64,000 nucleotides of DNA, from positions 11,266,478 through 11,330,477 of the forward strand of contig CM043961.1 of assembly GCA_014529385.2 (NCBI GenBank). Direction: 5' to 3'. The DNA is from Adiantum capillus-veneris. Lineage: Eukaryota > Streptophyta > Polypodiopsida > Polypodiales > Pteridaceae. The translations under genes were made by a program, and so were the position numbers. The notes beneath the pieces are model-generated. The model did not search any database, was not told where the DNA came from, and saw only the letters and a list, made by a program, of their open reading frames with translations. This document shows positions 26,246-37,242 of this stretch, piece after piece (position 1 is the stretch's first letter; every line of letters begins with the position of its first letter).

Positions 26246-27154
26246 ACAACACACCCTCGGGGGGGCACACCTACCAACACACACTCGAAAACACGCGTAC
26301 AAAAGCAGAGAAGAGAAGGGGAATCGACACCAAGCTGTGGCAATTATGGCTTCACTTTGTTCAAAAAACGACCATATACAATCAGTTACAACCAAGCTCC
26401 ATCGGCACACACATCGATGAGTGCACAATCATGATTTGGCAGCCCTCGTTGGCTCCGTGTAAAAAACCATGGCTAAAAAGCCCCAACGACCAAAAAGCCT
26501 CTTCGGTAAAAAAGCCACTATGGCAAAAGCCCTTTACAATTTAAAAAAAACCCCCTCTTATTAGAGGCTATATTCCCAAAATAATAATAAAAATTTCCTA
26601 TCCTGCTCATGCAGCTCTTCTTGAGCTCATTTTAGTATTTTCTATGCATTCCACAGATGTGGCTCATTTATTTTTAGTATATCCTGCATGATGTGACAAC
26701 GTGGCAAGTTATCTCTCTCTCTCTCTCTCTCTCTGTGGTAACTGCATGGGAAGCACCCTTTGTTGCCTCATGGTTGTCATGGCATCGTGGCAAGGCTCAT
26801 GGGATCCCTCCCTCTCTATAAAAATTTGTGGCCCTTTGGAGGCACCGCGGGAACGGGCCCCTTGCAACATGCCATGGCCATCATCACCTGTTGAGCGCCA
26901 CCCGATATCGCCATGTGCCACCGTCATCACCAAAAGCCTCCACCTACGCCTGACAGGGCCGCCCTCGTACGCACATATGCAGCACCACATGCCCACCATA
27001 CCCAACCCTCATCTATAAATGCCACGAGCATGAAGTAAAGGGATCTAGAACTGCACGCATGATCGACGGAGCGGGGGGCTTTGGGTCGTCGGATCAATGT
27101 AGTAGGGGAGGTCAAGATTTATATACACACAGACCCATCTGCTTTTCAAAGACG

Positions 27155-27265
27155 CACGTTAGCTTAGATGGTTGGCTTGGGCCTCATGAGGGGGACGTTC
27201 AGGGTTCAAAGGGTGCTCGTGACGAAGGGGGAAGCCCAACTTTTTTGCAAGACCTAATTTGATCA
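27155..27265 (+). mobile_element. SINE-like tRNA-derived unit (candidate)
   Basis: TAGCTTAGATGG at 27160-27171 fits the pol III A box closely, and GGTTCAAAGGG at 27203-27213 resembles a B box. A second tRNA-like stretch (GTGGTAGTACTGCTACC, then TACTGGTTAAATCTC) sits at about 27467-27515. I saw no clear tail or target duplication for either. Confidence 0.35.
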
Positions 27266-28896
27266 ACGACGAATCAAATTTCCATCATTGATCCCTTGAC
27301 TTCTCTTGTGGCATTTATAGACGAGGATAGCCAACCATGCAAGGGAGCTTTCCCTTGCCAAACTTGCTCTTCACATCTGTTTCTTTGCCCATGCCTACAC
27401 ATGCTTGTGCCCTCTGCTATGGTTGACACACTTTAGTTGCATCAACGTACTGCATGATGGTTTTGTGGTAGTACTGCTACCAAAGCGGTGGGTTACTGGT
27501 TAAATCTCATGGCAATATACATACGTTGATGATCCCGACAGGTAGGTGAACGGACAGACACGTCTCTTTCAACAAAAAAGAACTTGGAAGAGAGAGAACA
27601 TGCATTGGGTGGAGATCTTAGGGGCCTGTGAGGGGATGGAGTAGAACATGAAGCATGGGCATGTGAGACGATAGCTGAGTAGGAGCATCTGACACTATAG
27701 GTTGTAGGTTCTCTTTCTCTCTCTCCCTCAACTCCCTAGATTACACCAATTTACAATTTTAGCTCGTTTACTTTCCATCATGAGACCACCATTCTTTTAT
27801 CAATTACTTCCACTCAAGACCCACCCCTTCCACTCATCACACAAGAAAAACAAGCTAATTGTTTTTTTTTAGTAAAAAAAGCCAAAAAAAAGAGAACACA
27901 ACTCTAAAGCCTTCCCCTTTGGGTAGGCCAAAAAAAGGGTGCACATCCCTGCCCCTTCTATCTCCAGGTCACTCCCTCTCTTAGTGTTGCCTTTGAGCCC
28001 TGTCGTGTCATGCACGTCTACACATCACCGTCCCTGCATTCTTTTCTCACCCCTTCTAGGTCACTCAGCATGTATCACCGTTTCCCCTTTCTCCTTGGTA
28101 ACAAGAGACGTCCCTTAATGAAAACAACTCTATGTTTTAATACATTCCTCTTAATGAACACTTAGTGTTTTGTTTTCAGCAAAAGCAAAAGTTGCTCTAT
28201 GCTTTAATTTATGTTCCTGGTTTACAAGAGGGATCTTTACTGTTTTACTTCAAGGAGTATCTTGTGAGATTCCTCCCAAGCCTTGCCAAAGATTAGCGTA
28301 AAAGAGTAACGATTCTCTCTTTAAGGTTTCATGAATGTCTTGTTTCGAGTTTGCCAATATGTCTGTTCGATCTTGGATTCAGTAGGTTTGCCAAAGTGTC
28401 TCATTGGATGGTATCTCACAAGATACTTTGCTTTGGAAAAAGGAAAAGGCAAAAGTTTGGGTTGTAACTAAGCGTAACAAAACAAAACCCCTGTCCACGT
28501 GCAGCATGGCCATTCTCTCTAACTAATAGGTAGGGAAAATTACCAAAATATCCCTCTATTGGTGGAAATTCCCGTAATAGCGGTCAAATTAAAAAAAATT
28601 CCTGGATCCATCAAGATTTCCTAATTTGTGACAATTGAGATCCATTTTTGAGCGCATAGCATGCGATTTGTGACGAATTGCCTTGCAAAAAAAAAACCAA
28701 TTATGTGTAAAAATAATGAAGCGATTTATCCTCAAACCTTACATAACCAACTCAAATCAGTCTTCTTATGAAAAGCTACGAATTTTGCTAACTTTGCAAA
28801 ATGTTGGTAAATTTGAGGTCTGTTTTGGAATTTTCACAAATTAGCGGGGGGTTTTTTTGCCCGATGTTTTTGGGAGGGGTTATGTGGAGGAGAGAA

Positions 28897-28902
<6 letters not shown>
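27266..28902. other. No gene seen
   Basis: Mixed sequence without a convincing open frame or known repeat, apart from the tRNA-like stretch near 27467 mentioned with the preceding SINE candidate. Confidence 0.5.
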
Positions 28903-28938
<36 letters not shown>

Positions 28939-29390
28939 TGCCAGTTGTGCACTGGATGCAGACGCGCAGACGAGCACTGTGCGAGATGTCTGCTTGCATG
29001 GATGCTTGCACCTCGCGTGATGGGAAAATAGGGTGGCAGGTGCCAGCATGAAGCAGGTTTCGTTGTGCACCTCTTGAACAAATCAGGAGTTGATTTGTTG
29101 GTGCATGATGGGAACGAATCAAAGTTCCACGAATAGCAGTTCAATGCAACCTGGAGAGTGGCGAGAGTCTGTTGTTGGTTCAAGAGCCTCGACAAAGAAG
29201 AGGGATGGCTCGTTCCGTTGAAGTGGGGTGATCACGAGCTGCAGGTCACTGCAATCGACAGGGGGCGATCGCGAGCAGGCAGGAGAACTGTGGAGTGCCT
29301 GCCGAAGACGCACAACGAAGGCGGCATACACTTTTGCTTTGGAAAAAAAGAGAGGAGCGAAAGAATCCGAACAGATTCGTGCTAATCTAT
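28903..29390. other. (GA)n followed by a GC-rich unassigned block
   Basis: A (GA)n run (28903-28936) leads into about 400 bp that is clearly richer in G, C and CpG than its surroundings, with short overlapping frames on both strands and no recognised protein. It could be a remnant of a promoter with a first exon, or an old insertion. It resembles in character the block at 33212-33890. Confidence 0.35.
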
Positions 29391-29934
29391 TGAATTAGAG
29401 CGAGTAGTAGTTTTAGCCATTCATTTTCTTTAGCTGGAATCTCACTTGATTCCGCTTGATATCTCTCTTTAGATGGAAAATCATACATGTGTGCAACAAG
29501 GTTGAACTTGTCCCCAAGCGCAAAAAACAGGCATTTCGCTCTAGGTCAATCGAACGCCCTCGCGAGGGCGTTCGTGCCTGAAGGGTGAGCCATGGACATT
29601 AAAAAAAAAAACTTGTCTAGCTACACCTGCTTCATCACTTGCCACCCTTGCTTTGCCCACCACCTGGTAGCCTCTATGTTCCCCAGTTTCTTCCGATTAT
29701 GCTAGATCCCCCTTCGCTAAGCTGCCATTCCTTGCGTTTGTGCACACACATGTACACAATAATTTTTATATGAAGGCTATTATATTTACCACACACATGT
29801 ACACAAATTATATCTAACACACACATGTACAAAAGTAATTTTCTTATCTAATACTTTGATTGGAAAAAGGAGCTTGAATATATGTAAATAGAACCTTCTT
29901 CTTTTTTTGCCATGCTCACTATTTGTGAGAGAAA
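29391..29934. other. No gene seen; contains a perfect palindrome
   Basis: AT-rich sequence apart from the palindrome at 29551-29574. ACACACATGTACA occurs three times between 29744 and 29832. Confidence 0.5.
29551..29574. repeat. Perfect 24-bp GC-rich palindrome
   Basis: The half-site CGAACGCCCTCG is followed at once by its exact reverse complement. An outer pair, CAGGCA at 29528-29533 and TGCCTG at 29575-29580, is also inverted but off-centre. It lies in AT-rich DNA. Confidence 0.9.
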
Positions 29935-30298
29935 TGCTATATTAACTCACAAAGAATGTACAATGATCCTCCAACACAACATGTGCCTTGAGGGGAGAAT
30001 ATCTCCAAAGGACTGTAAAATCCATAAGTAAGAGATCCGATTAATCCAAAAGAAGCAGTTGTAATCGGACAACATCCGAATAGCCGATGCAACTTAGTGC
30101 ATGATTCCATTCTCCAACTTGCACAATTGACCCTACTGTAGGTTCTAATGAGTATACATGTCCCATGCTTTCCCGCACAATATCATTGAACTGAGCTACC
30201 ACATACTGCCTCCCAAAGATGTGAAGATTCTCGGTTTTCCAAACCTCCTTTAGATAACAATTTATGATTGTTCTTTGTTTTTGTGACCCAAGAATCAC
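29935..30298 (-). mobile_element. 5'-truncated LINE, tail copy 2
   Basis: The minus strand encodes VWKTENLHIFGRQYVVAQFN and DIVRESMGHVYSL. This lines up with WQARNRHVFEGDLAVASF and IIQESR of the LINE at 22142, so it is the same C-terminal region of ORF2. The part toward 29935 corresponds to the 3' UTR (ACTCACAA and CCTTGAGGG shared with the other copies). It is more diverged than copy 1. Confidence 0.7.
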
Positions 30299-30352
30299 CT
30301 AAGGTAAAGGGCCCTAATCAGAGTCTACCTCACACTCTTCATGTGGATGTTC

Positions 30353-30438
30353 TACAAACAAGTCCTTTGTACTCTTTGTCTCTCTCTCCCATCCTTACAA
30401 ACAAGTCCTTTGTACTCTTTGTCTCTCTCTCCCATCCT
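30353..30438. repeat. 43-bp tandem duplication
   Basis: ACAAACAAGTCCTTTGTACT through CCCATCCTT is present twice in a row without difference. Directly after it, TTCTGGTACACAAACTC occurs on both sides of the (CT)n array at 30461-30495. Confidence 0.9.
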
Positions 30439-30456
30439 TCTGGTACACAAACTCAA

Positions 30457-30460
<4 letters not shown>

Positions 30461-30495
<35 letters not shown>
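30461..30495. repeat. (CT)17 microsatellite
   Basis: A perfect CT array flanked by direct copies of TTCTGGTACACAAACTC. Confidence 0.95.
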
Positions 30496-30498
<3 letters not shown>

Positions 30499-30701
30499 GT
30501 TCTGGTACACAAACTCTAACATTTTTTTTTCTCTTGGTAGGTGTTTTTTTTTTCTTTTAGCCTTTTTCTTGTTCTTTACAACCTAGCCTCTTCACAATTT
30601 TTAATTATGTGCCTCGAGGAGTGAGTAAACATTAGAGCAAACACAAAACCAGGGTAGAAAGTCTCTTAGAAAGAGCAAGAAAGAAATGTCTTCCAAAGCA
30701 A

Positions 30702-30705
<4 letters not shown>

Positions 30706-30764
<59 letters not shown>
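30706..30764. repeat. (TA)n(GA)n compound microsatellite
   Basis: About 14 TA units are followed by about 15 GA units with one GATA interruption. Confidence 0.95.
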
Positions 30765-30954
30765 AGACCACTTTTTCCAAAAAATCCTTACATTAACATA
30801 TAAATCCTAGAGAGAGAAAAAGTCTCCTCGTAACTTATCGCTTATTTGAGGGGAGGGGGATAACTCATAAGTGACCCCCTCCTCGTGGGGGGTACCCTTA
30901 GTAAGAGCAAGAAGGTTACAAAACACCTTTGTAAGTCAGCATCGAGCGTTTTGG

Positions 30955-31209
30955 TGTGTGCTAGCCTTGGGACTAAGTGACACCCATATTAAATACGGGG
31001 TGGAGTAATGGGATCGACGGTCAAGGCTGCGGGGCGGGATCTCGAGGCGCACTAAACCCAGTCAGCGGGAAAAACGAGGCACGCCGCCAAAAAAGCCAGC
31101 CGCATTAAACATGGCCAGCGAGAAGAACGAAGCACGGCGGGGCAATTTGAACCCAAGACGTGGCCGGCCGAGTTTAGTGTCACATAGGCTAACCACCTCA
31201 CCCGCGCAC
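30955..31209 (-). mobile_element. SINE-like tRNA-derived element
   Basis: On the minus strand the head reads GGTGGTTAGCCTATGTGACA (A-box-like, about 31180-31191) and GGGTTCAAATTG (B-box-like, 31143-31154), spaced as in a tRNA. A GC-rich body and a tail containing ATATGGGTGTCACTTAGTCC follow. The same tail type appears on the plus strand at about 31385-31405 and 31664-31675, interrupted by a MITE. This makes a mobile family likely, though I could not mark a target duplication. Confidence 0.5.
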
Positions 31210-31402
31210 GCATTGTGTACTCACAACCCTTTTTACAACATTATATTATAAAATAAAATGCATTTTTGGGGCTATCCAGGTTTAGTGCGTGTCCAGGTTT
31301 AGTTTTTGATTTGATTTTTGGGCCTGCGATCTTCTCGGCTTTCGCACGTGAGTTTCTACGCCATTGATTCCATTGCCTCCCCCTCTTAAATATGGGTGTT
31401 AC

Positions 31403-31666
31403 TTAGAGCATGGTCACGCAAGGCTTAGTTTGCTGTAAGTCTGACAGCCGTACGTCTGACAGCGAAACCTTTAAAAAGGCACAGTTACAAAACTATGCCG
31501 GTACGCTCTTGGTCAGCTCCCTCTCTCTCTCTCTCTCTCTCTCTCCTGTCGGCACCTTCCGCTTCTCCCTCTACTTGCTACTACCTTCCGCTTCTCCCTC
31601 TACTTGCGACCTGTCAGATTCTGTCGAGGCTTAGTTCTCACTAAGCCTCGCGTGACCATGGCCTTA
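31403..31666. mobile_element. Tourist-like (PIF/Harbinger) MITE, 258 bp
   Basis: The element spans 31406-31663 with TTA on each side (31403-31405 and 31664-31666), the target duplication of PIF/Harbinger transposons. The ends are inverted: GAGCATGGTCACGCAAGGCT on the left, and the reverse complement of GGCCATGGTCACGCGAGGCT on the right. It has no coding capacity. Inside are a (CT)n at 31520-31545 and a ~29-bp tandem duplication (ACCTTCCGCTTCTCCCTCTA twice). It splits a copy of the TATGGGTGTTACTTAGTCC motif, which would read through once the MITE and one TTA are taken out. Confidence 0.85.
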
Positions 31667-32059
31667 GTCCTGAGGGTGTGCTAGTGAATGACAAGCGTGT
31701 TGAGGATGCATTCATTTTAAGCTTTAAGGGATTATGGCTAAGTATTCGTAGATAAGATTTTGCCTCTCATTATATAAGCATGCGTTGAAGGTGATTAATG
31801 ATGACGTACACGCATCAACTACTTAGGCTTTCTTCACATGTGAAGTCATAAAGGTGTGTGCCATATATGGCCTACACGCAAGACATCCCCATCTACAGCT
31901 TGTGTGCACACTGCACTACCATTCTTTAAACTTAAAGCTATACGTCATCCCCTCTTTGAAAATGACAATGGACTTTAGGATAAGGAAAATGCATTTCCAT
32001 TTAACACAGGCATTTTATGAAACAAAGTCATAGTCTCCACTGTGTGTGTGTGTGTTTTT

Positions 32060-32101
<42 letters not shown>

Positions 32102-33190
32102 CCATGCACTGAAGTGAGAGTTGCCATGCATACCATTAGAGAAGTAGAGAAGGAAAAGAAAGAGAGATAGAAATATAAGGCGATTCTATCTAACTCATCA
32201 TTTATTTATTTTGGGCAAATCACACAAATCCCGTGCGAAATGACAAACACGTTTGTGAGTGTTACCATGGTCGTTTGGTCGCATTTGAGTGCATGACCCA
32301 AGTCATGGCGGTCGAGTGCTCAACAAACCAAGCTAGCTCAGCCTAACTCGTGGCAATCGAGTGCTTAACGAACCAAGCTAGCTCGGTCTAACTCGTCATT
32401 TTATGAAGTCATGGAGACATACTAGGCCCTTATATAAAAGAGACTCATTTACATACTGAAAGAAAGGCATTTAAAAATTTGCATATCCTCCCCCCCCCCC
32501 CCCCCCCCCCTCTCTTCTCTCTCTCTCTCTCTCTCTCGTTTGACATGCCAAAAAAATAGTGCAAACGTGTTATAAGAATGTGGTGGGCTTTTTTCCAACG
32601 TAATCTCTGATTGTACAAGAAATGTCCCGATTATGATTCGCTTTGAGAGCAATTTTAAAGGTCAGAAAATTGTTTTAAAAGATAGCATTGGACCTCATTC
32701 ATCTAAGATCTAAGCAAAAGGTAGTGACACCTAGATATGCTTAGGATTTGCTATTCATTACACAATGATTTCATTCCTTCCTAAAAGAGAATTTCAAACT
32801 TCTTGCATTTTCCCTTTTAAAACAAATAAGATAAGACGATTTGAATTTTGAATGCCCACTTAAATAGTGTTAAATAGGTTGTTTCGCAAGAGGATTACTA
32901 CTTTAGTTTGTCGACAAATTTGCCTAAAGAGGAAACTACGCCCAAATTAATATTGACATCTTCCTCGAACATTCTTTTCAAAAGGAGAGCCTTCTTATTG
33001 CACAATTATCTTGGATGGCATTTTTTGGAATTGCTTCACTCATGCCTCCTCTACAAGAGGCAATCTATATCTTCTATACTATGTATAATTGAGCTTAAAA
33101 TTTTCAAGGAAAGAGAGGGCATCCATGTGTCACTCTCTCCTTGAAATAAGTGAAGGGTAAGTCAGAAGTTATTTGGTTTAAAATGTAAAA
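31667..33190. other. No gene seen; microsatellites
   Basis: AT-rich sequence with short interrupted frames only. It contains a (TG)7 at 32041-32055, a (GA)n at 32064-32099, and a partial duplication of CGAGTGCTCAACAAACCAAG with AGCTCAGCCTAACTCG around 32308-32395. Confidence 0.5.
32490..32537. repeat. Poly(C)21 followed by (CT)n
   Basis: A run of 21 cytosines continues into TCTCTTCTCT and a CT array. A shorter C run lies at 34571-34579 and a G run at 37806-37815. Confidence 0.95.
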
Positions 33191-33211
33191 GTGAAGGGTA
33201 AGTAGCAAGTA

Positions 33212-33890
33212 GGCGGCCCCAATTCTGGAAAGCAGCTGAATTAGGGAGAATTTGGAAAGATCCTCCCAAGGCTTAAGGGGAAAAGGAGGGCAGAAATGAA
33301 GCCGATTTGGCACGTGAGGAGAGAGAGGAGAAGGGAGAGAGAGAGAGAGATCTACCATGTGTGAGCAGGAGCGCAGAGAGCAAGAAAAAATGGAGACGAA
33401 AGCAACCCGTGAGGTGGCGCATAGGGAGAAAGAGAGAGAGAGAGAGGCAGAATGATTTTTGCTGCATCAAGAGCGCAGCTACGATCTGGTCTGAAGGGAC
33501 GAGAGGTAGCACGTTGTTCGGTATAGAAATGCGACAGGGTGCTGTGCATAGTAGCGAGTAGTAGTGAGCAGCGAGAGCAAGTTGGATGTCGTCGATCAGG
33601 TTAAAGGCTGATGGAGATAGCGTTACCGTGCGCGGCGTGCGCGGGACAGTGTCTGTTGGCATGCCAGATGATGGGTGAGGGAGATGATGTTACCGCGGGT
33701 GCGACAGTGTGTGTTGGCAATCGTTAGGGACGCCTGCGATGAGGATGGTACCCATCTGTGGAGTGGGAGGACCAGAGGCCGGCGCGGGAACGGGGGAGAG
33801 GTTTCGGGGTTCGTTTGAGCATGCGTGGAGTTCAACAGAATCTAGGCAAATTCGGGTTAATGCGCCCGCAGACCCAGTAGGGCAAGTAGT
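33212..33890. other. GC-rich block between 21-bp direct repeats
   Basis: GTGAAGGGTAAGTAGCAAGT at 33191-33210 (plus one more matching base) recurs at 33891-33911 with a single mismatch. The 679 bp between are much more GC- and CpG-rich than the AT-rich flanks and include two short (GA)n runs (about 33331-33350 and 33429-33447). The 21-bp repeats look like a target-site duplication around an inserted sequence. Short open frames on both strands have no recognised domain. A third, shorter copy (GTGAAGGGTAAGT) lies at about 33150. Confidence 0.45.
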
Positions 33891-34170
33891 GTGAAGGGTT
33901 AGTAGCAAGTACTTGATGGGAGAAAATGAAAAGACTTAATTTTGACTTCTCATTTTTGTCAAAAAGTCACAATACTTAGTACTATATATATATTTAAATT
34001 ATTTAAACTCTTTAGCAAGGCCATGGAGGTTCACCTTAGCCTTCAATTTTGAAGGGTGATTACTTTTGTTTTTGTAAAGGGTGGCTCTACTTACTAGCTT
34101 GAGAAAATGACGAGCAACGAGCTGTGCTATGTACCGATAAGTTGGTCCGTCTCAAACGTATATGTGTATA

Positions 34171-34172
<2 letters not shown>

Positions 34173-34258
<86 letters not shown>
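34173..34258. repeat. (TG)n(AG)n compound microsatellite
   Basis: About 16 TG units followed by about 26 AG units. It opens a dense cluster of GA arrays that runs to 36437. Confidence 0.97.
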
Positions 34259-34261
<3 letters not shown>

Positions 34262-34330
34262 GCACATCGCAAGTTTGAAACAAAGAGATTAGGTTTTATT
34301 TTCTACGGCACCGTCGTGTTTGTCGCATGT

Positions 34331-34331
<1 letters not shown>

Positions 34332-34372
<41 letters not shown>
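34332..34372. repeat. (GA)20 microsatellite
   Basis: A perfect GA array. Confidence 0.97.
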
Positions 34373-34374
<2 letters not shown>

Positions 34375-34407
34375 TCTTCATTGTTTGTTGCAGATGTGTG
34401 TGTGTGT

Positions 34408-34412
<5 letters not shown>

Positions 34413-34468
<56 letters not shown>
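34413..34468. repeat. (AG)28 microsatellite
   Basis: A GA array preceded by a short TG run (34396-34407). A further (GA)n lies at 34522-34535. Confidence 0.97.
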
Positions 34469-34470
<2 letters not shown>

Positions 34471-34535
34471 CCAATCCCATCCAGTCCTACTGAGGAGTGT
34501 GTGTGTCTATTTTTTTTCAAAAGAGAGAGAGAGAG

Positions 34536-35953
34536 TTCCATTGATTGGCCTTGGCGCTTGAAAGAGAATGCCCCCCCCCTCCCAAAACTCATTTGCCTGC
34601 TGCTATAGTGCTCACGGCAATGGTCGTGTAAGGCTGGTCTTTCATTCAGTGTTTGGGAAAAATGTGTCTTAGCTTAATATCATGTCGTTTTCAATTTCAA
34701 AAATGCCAGTTAAGGACAAGGAGAAAAGGAGAGATTCCGTCCCAAAATAGAGAAAAATAGTGTAAAAACCTACAAAATAAACCTAATTTTCTAAATTTCC
34801 TCTTGGAAAATTAAAGGAAAGCAATTTTGTATGTTTAAAAAAATGATCTTTCCAGAACACTGATGTGATTGCATTGGAGGATGATCATTGCCAGCCTAGG
34901 GTATTGGCCTTGGTCTTGGAGTTAGCAATCCTTTGCTCATTTCGATCCTCCTTGGTGCTGCATACCTAATGTGGGCCCTTTGCCTCGCCCTAGAAATGAT
35001 GATTACGGTCTCTTATTGTAGGGCTTCCACCATGCATGTGCCTCCATTGTAGGACTGCCTCCATGTCATTTTGCTTACATTTAGAGCCTGGTCACTTTGG
35101 AATGACTAAATAGCCTTCCAGTTTTGTTTGCAAGTCAAGAAAACAGGGTGGCTTCGAAGATAAATGCTTCATTTGATTGAATGATGAGACAGATCTTGAT
35201 TTGACTGAATGATGCTTGATTTGACTGAATGATGAGACATATCTTGAGCAAGTTCCTACTAACCGAGAGGGAAGCCCTTTTTTAAACAAAGTGAAACTTT
35301 TTCACTGCCGCACGCATTGCCAAAGACGCGATAGCTCCTCAAATTTTGCTACAGCTTGACCTTGACTCCATCTACATTCCGCACTAGAGAGAAGTCAAAA
35401 CTCTGCAACAATCAAAAAACGCACCCAGCATTGGCTTAAAGTTTCTTAAACTAGGGGTTTACCGTAGTGTTTTTTAGAACAAAGGATTGAAGAGTATTAA
35501 TAAGAATTTGATCCATCATGTGAAGTATTGTTTTTTTTTAAAATTACTTTCACTTCTAAAGAGTCCTTTTATTTAAAGACTCCACAAAGATTCATTTTAT
35601 TAAATTATTAAATTGATTTATTATTCTCTAAGCTTATTAAATCTATATTTTTTAATGAAAGCATTAATATGTTCTTTTGTTTTAGTTTTTAGTGTGTTTT
35701 TTCTTTTATTGCTTCTATTTTATTTCCTTTTCATTTATTTTGTTTTCAAGGAATAATGTGTAATATGTATCTTTTACCTTCAACCATGCGAAAGGCTATG
35801 CCCATTTCGAGACTCTTAACTAGCGCGATTTGATAGGTAGAGAGAGAAGAGCCAGCTCGTGATCGGGCAAAAAGTAGGCTCGCTGGTACACATGACCAGG
35901 CTCTTGGCCTCTCGCATGCTTCACTTTAATACTACAAAAACTAGACATGCAGC

Positions 35954-35955
<2 letters not shown>
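34536..35955. other. No gene seen
   Basis: AT-rich sequence with homopolymer T and A runs. A short tandem repeat of GATTTGACTGAATGATG lies at about 35174-35240. No frame of interest. Confidence 0.5.

Positions 35956-36001
<46 letters not shown>
35956..36001. repeat. (GA)23 microsatellite
   Basis: A perfect GA array. Confidence 0.97.
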
Positions 36002-36003
<2 letters not shown>

Positions 36004-36144
36004 TTTTTCTTCCTACTGACGTGGTTTGAAACCCGTTAATCTTGAGACCGACTAATCTCGACTCTCAGCTATTAAGTTTAGGGAAACCTTATCCAATCCA
36101 GACATTGTTGGCAACAAGTTGACATGTTGCATAGCAACTTAGAA

Positions 36145-36148
<4 letters not shown>

Positions 36149-36193
<45 letters not shown>

Positions 36194-36232
36194 AGAAGAA
36201 GAAGAAGAAGAAGAAGAAGAAGAAGAAGAAGA
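36149..36232. repeat. (GA)21(GAA)14 compound microsatellite
   Basis: A GA array changes directly into a GAA array. Confidence 0.97.
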
Positions 36233-36372
36233 TCACAAGAGACCTAAAAATTTTAGCCGATGAACGTTGATTCTTGATTTCAAGGGCCTGCATGCTCACA
36301 TACTTATACAAGGAGAGGGGGACATAACTTTTAGTATCATAGAAAAAATCACAGTAACCTCAAAGGATAACG

Positions 36373-36374
<2 letters not shown>

Positions 36375-36437
<63 letters not shown>
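36375..36437. repeat. (GA)31 microsatellite
   Basis: A perfect GA array. Confidence 0.97.
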
Positions 36438-36446
<9 letters not shown>

Positions 36447-37242
36447 AAGGTCAGATTGACTAATGTGACGGAGTACAACATGTAACATGCTTGAAGACTA
36501 TGGATATAAGGGTGGCCACTAACAAGTTGAATCCATGAGGTGGCTAGGAGAGAAAGGTATGTAGGCCATGGTATGGGAGAAAATGTGGGTAAAGCAAGTT
36601 TGATGTGATCAAAATCTAAGCGCTCATGTAGGGTATATTGATCGTACTCTCAAATTGTTAAGGGATCTAATTCGCGTACAAAAAGAGACTCCCCTCCATG
36701 TAGTGCCTCAATGATTTGTCTCACATTTAAGGGAGTGGGAGTTAAGCCAAATGGCTGCTATGGTATAAAATATGGGTAAGGGCAAGCATGTGAAGGATTG
36801 AATACAATATGCTCTCTCAAAGAAGAACATGCATGTGAGTGTGTGCGTGTGTGTGTTTTGCAGCACGCCCTTTCTTTTAGCATGATGTCCAAAACTCTTA
36901 CAAAGAGAAACGATTGAGTGAAATTTTTTGCTTTCATTGCCGTCACATTTTAAGGAGCCAGTGGTGCCAAATGTACACAAACAAACAATATGCGCCTTAT
37001 ATTACTAACTTGCTTATGGTCAATTACAAGAGACCTCAACATCCATGCGACGAGTCTTGGTAGATGCAAGCGTACATGCTAGCTAGATTGAGTGCAATCC
37101 AACTTGTAAATTTTGAAATTTACCCACATATAGAGACAAAGTTGCTATAGCCATGCAATCATCCCTAGGTCACACACCCATCATAAATAATTCCTTTGAG
37201 AAGAAAATGACACACTGCTCACCAAATCAGTTGTGCATACCA

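Larger units (their letters stand above)
24881..27150. other. No clear gene; microsatellites and low-complexity DNA
   Basis: 24890-25140 on the minus strand contains a short readable stretch (DRGADRLPHIDKEWVQRS) and 25550-25790 on the plus strand another (SDVHLAFLVQG, CHVYVAYQPN). Both are interrupted and I do not recognise them; they may be old gene or transposon debris. 26240-26540 is AC- and A-rich with little complexity. 26740-27120 is GC-rich, with short overlapping frames on both strands and no domain. Microsatellites are listed separately. Confidence 0.45.

Noticed and set aside
26740-27120. Overlapping frames in the GC-rich stretch on both strands
   Set aside because: GC-rich sequence keeps several frames open at once; none has a recognisable domain or clear advantage.
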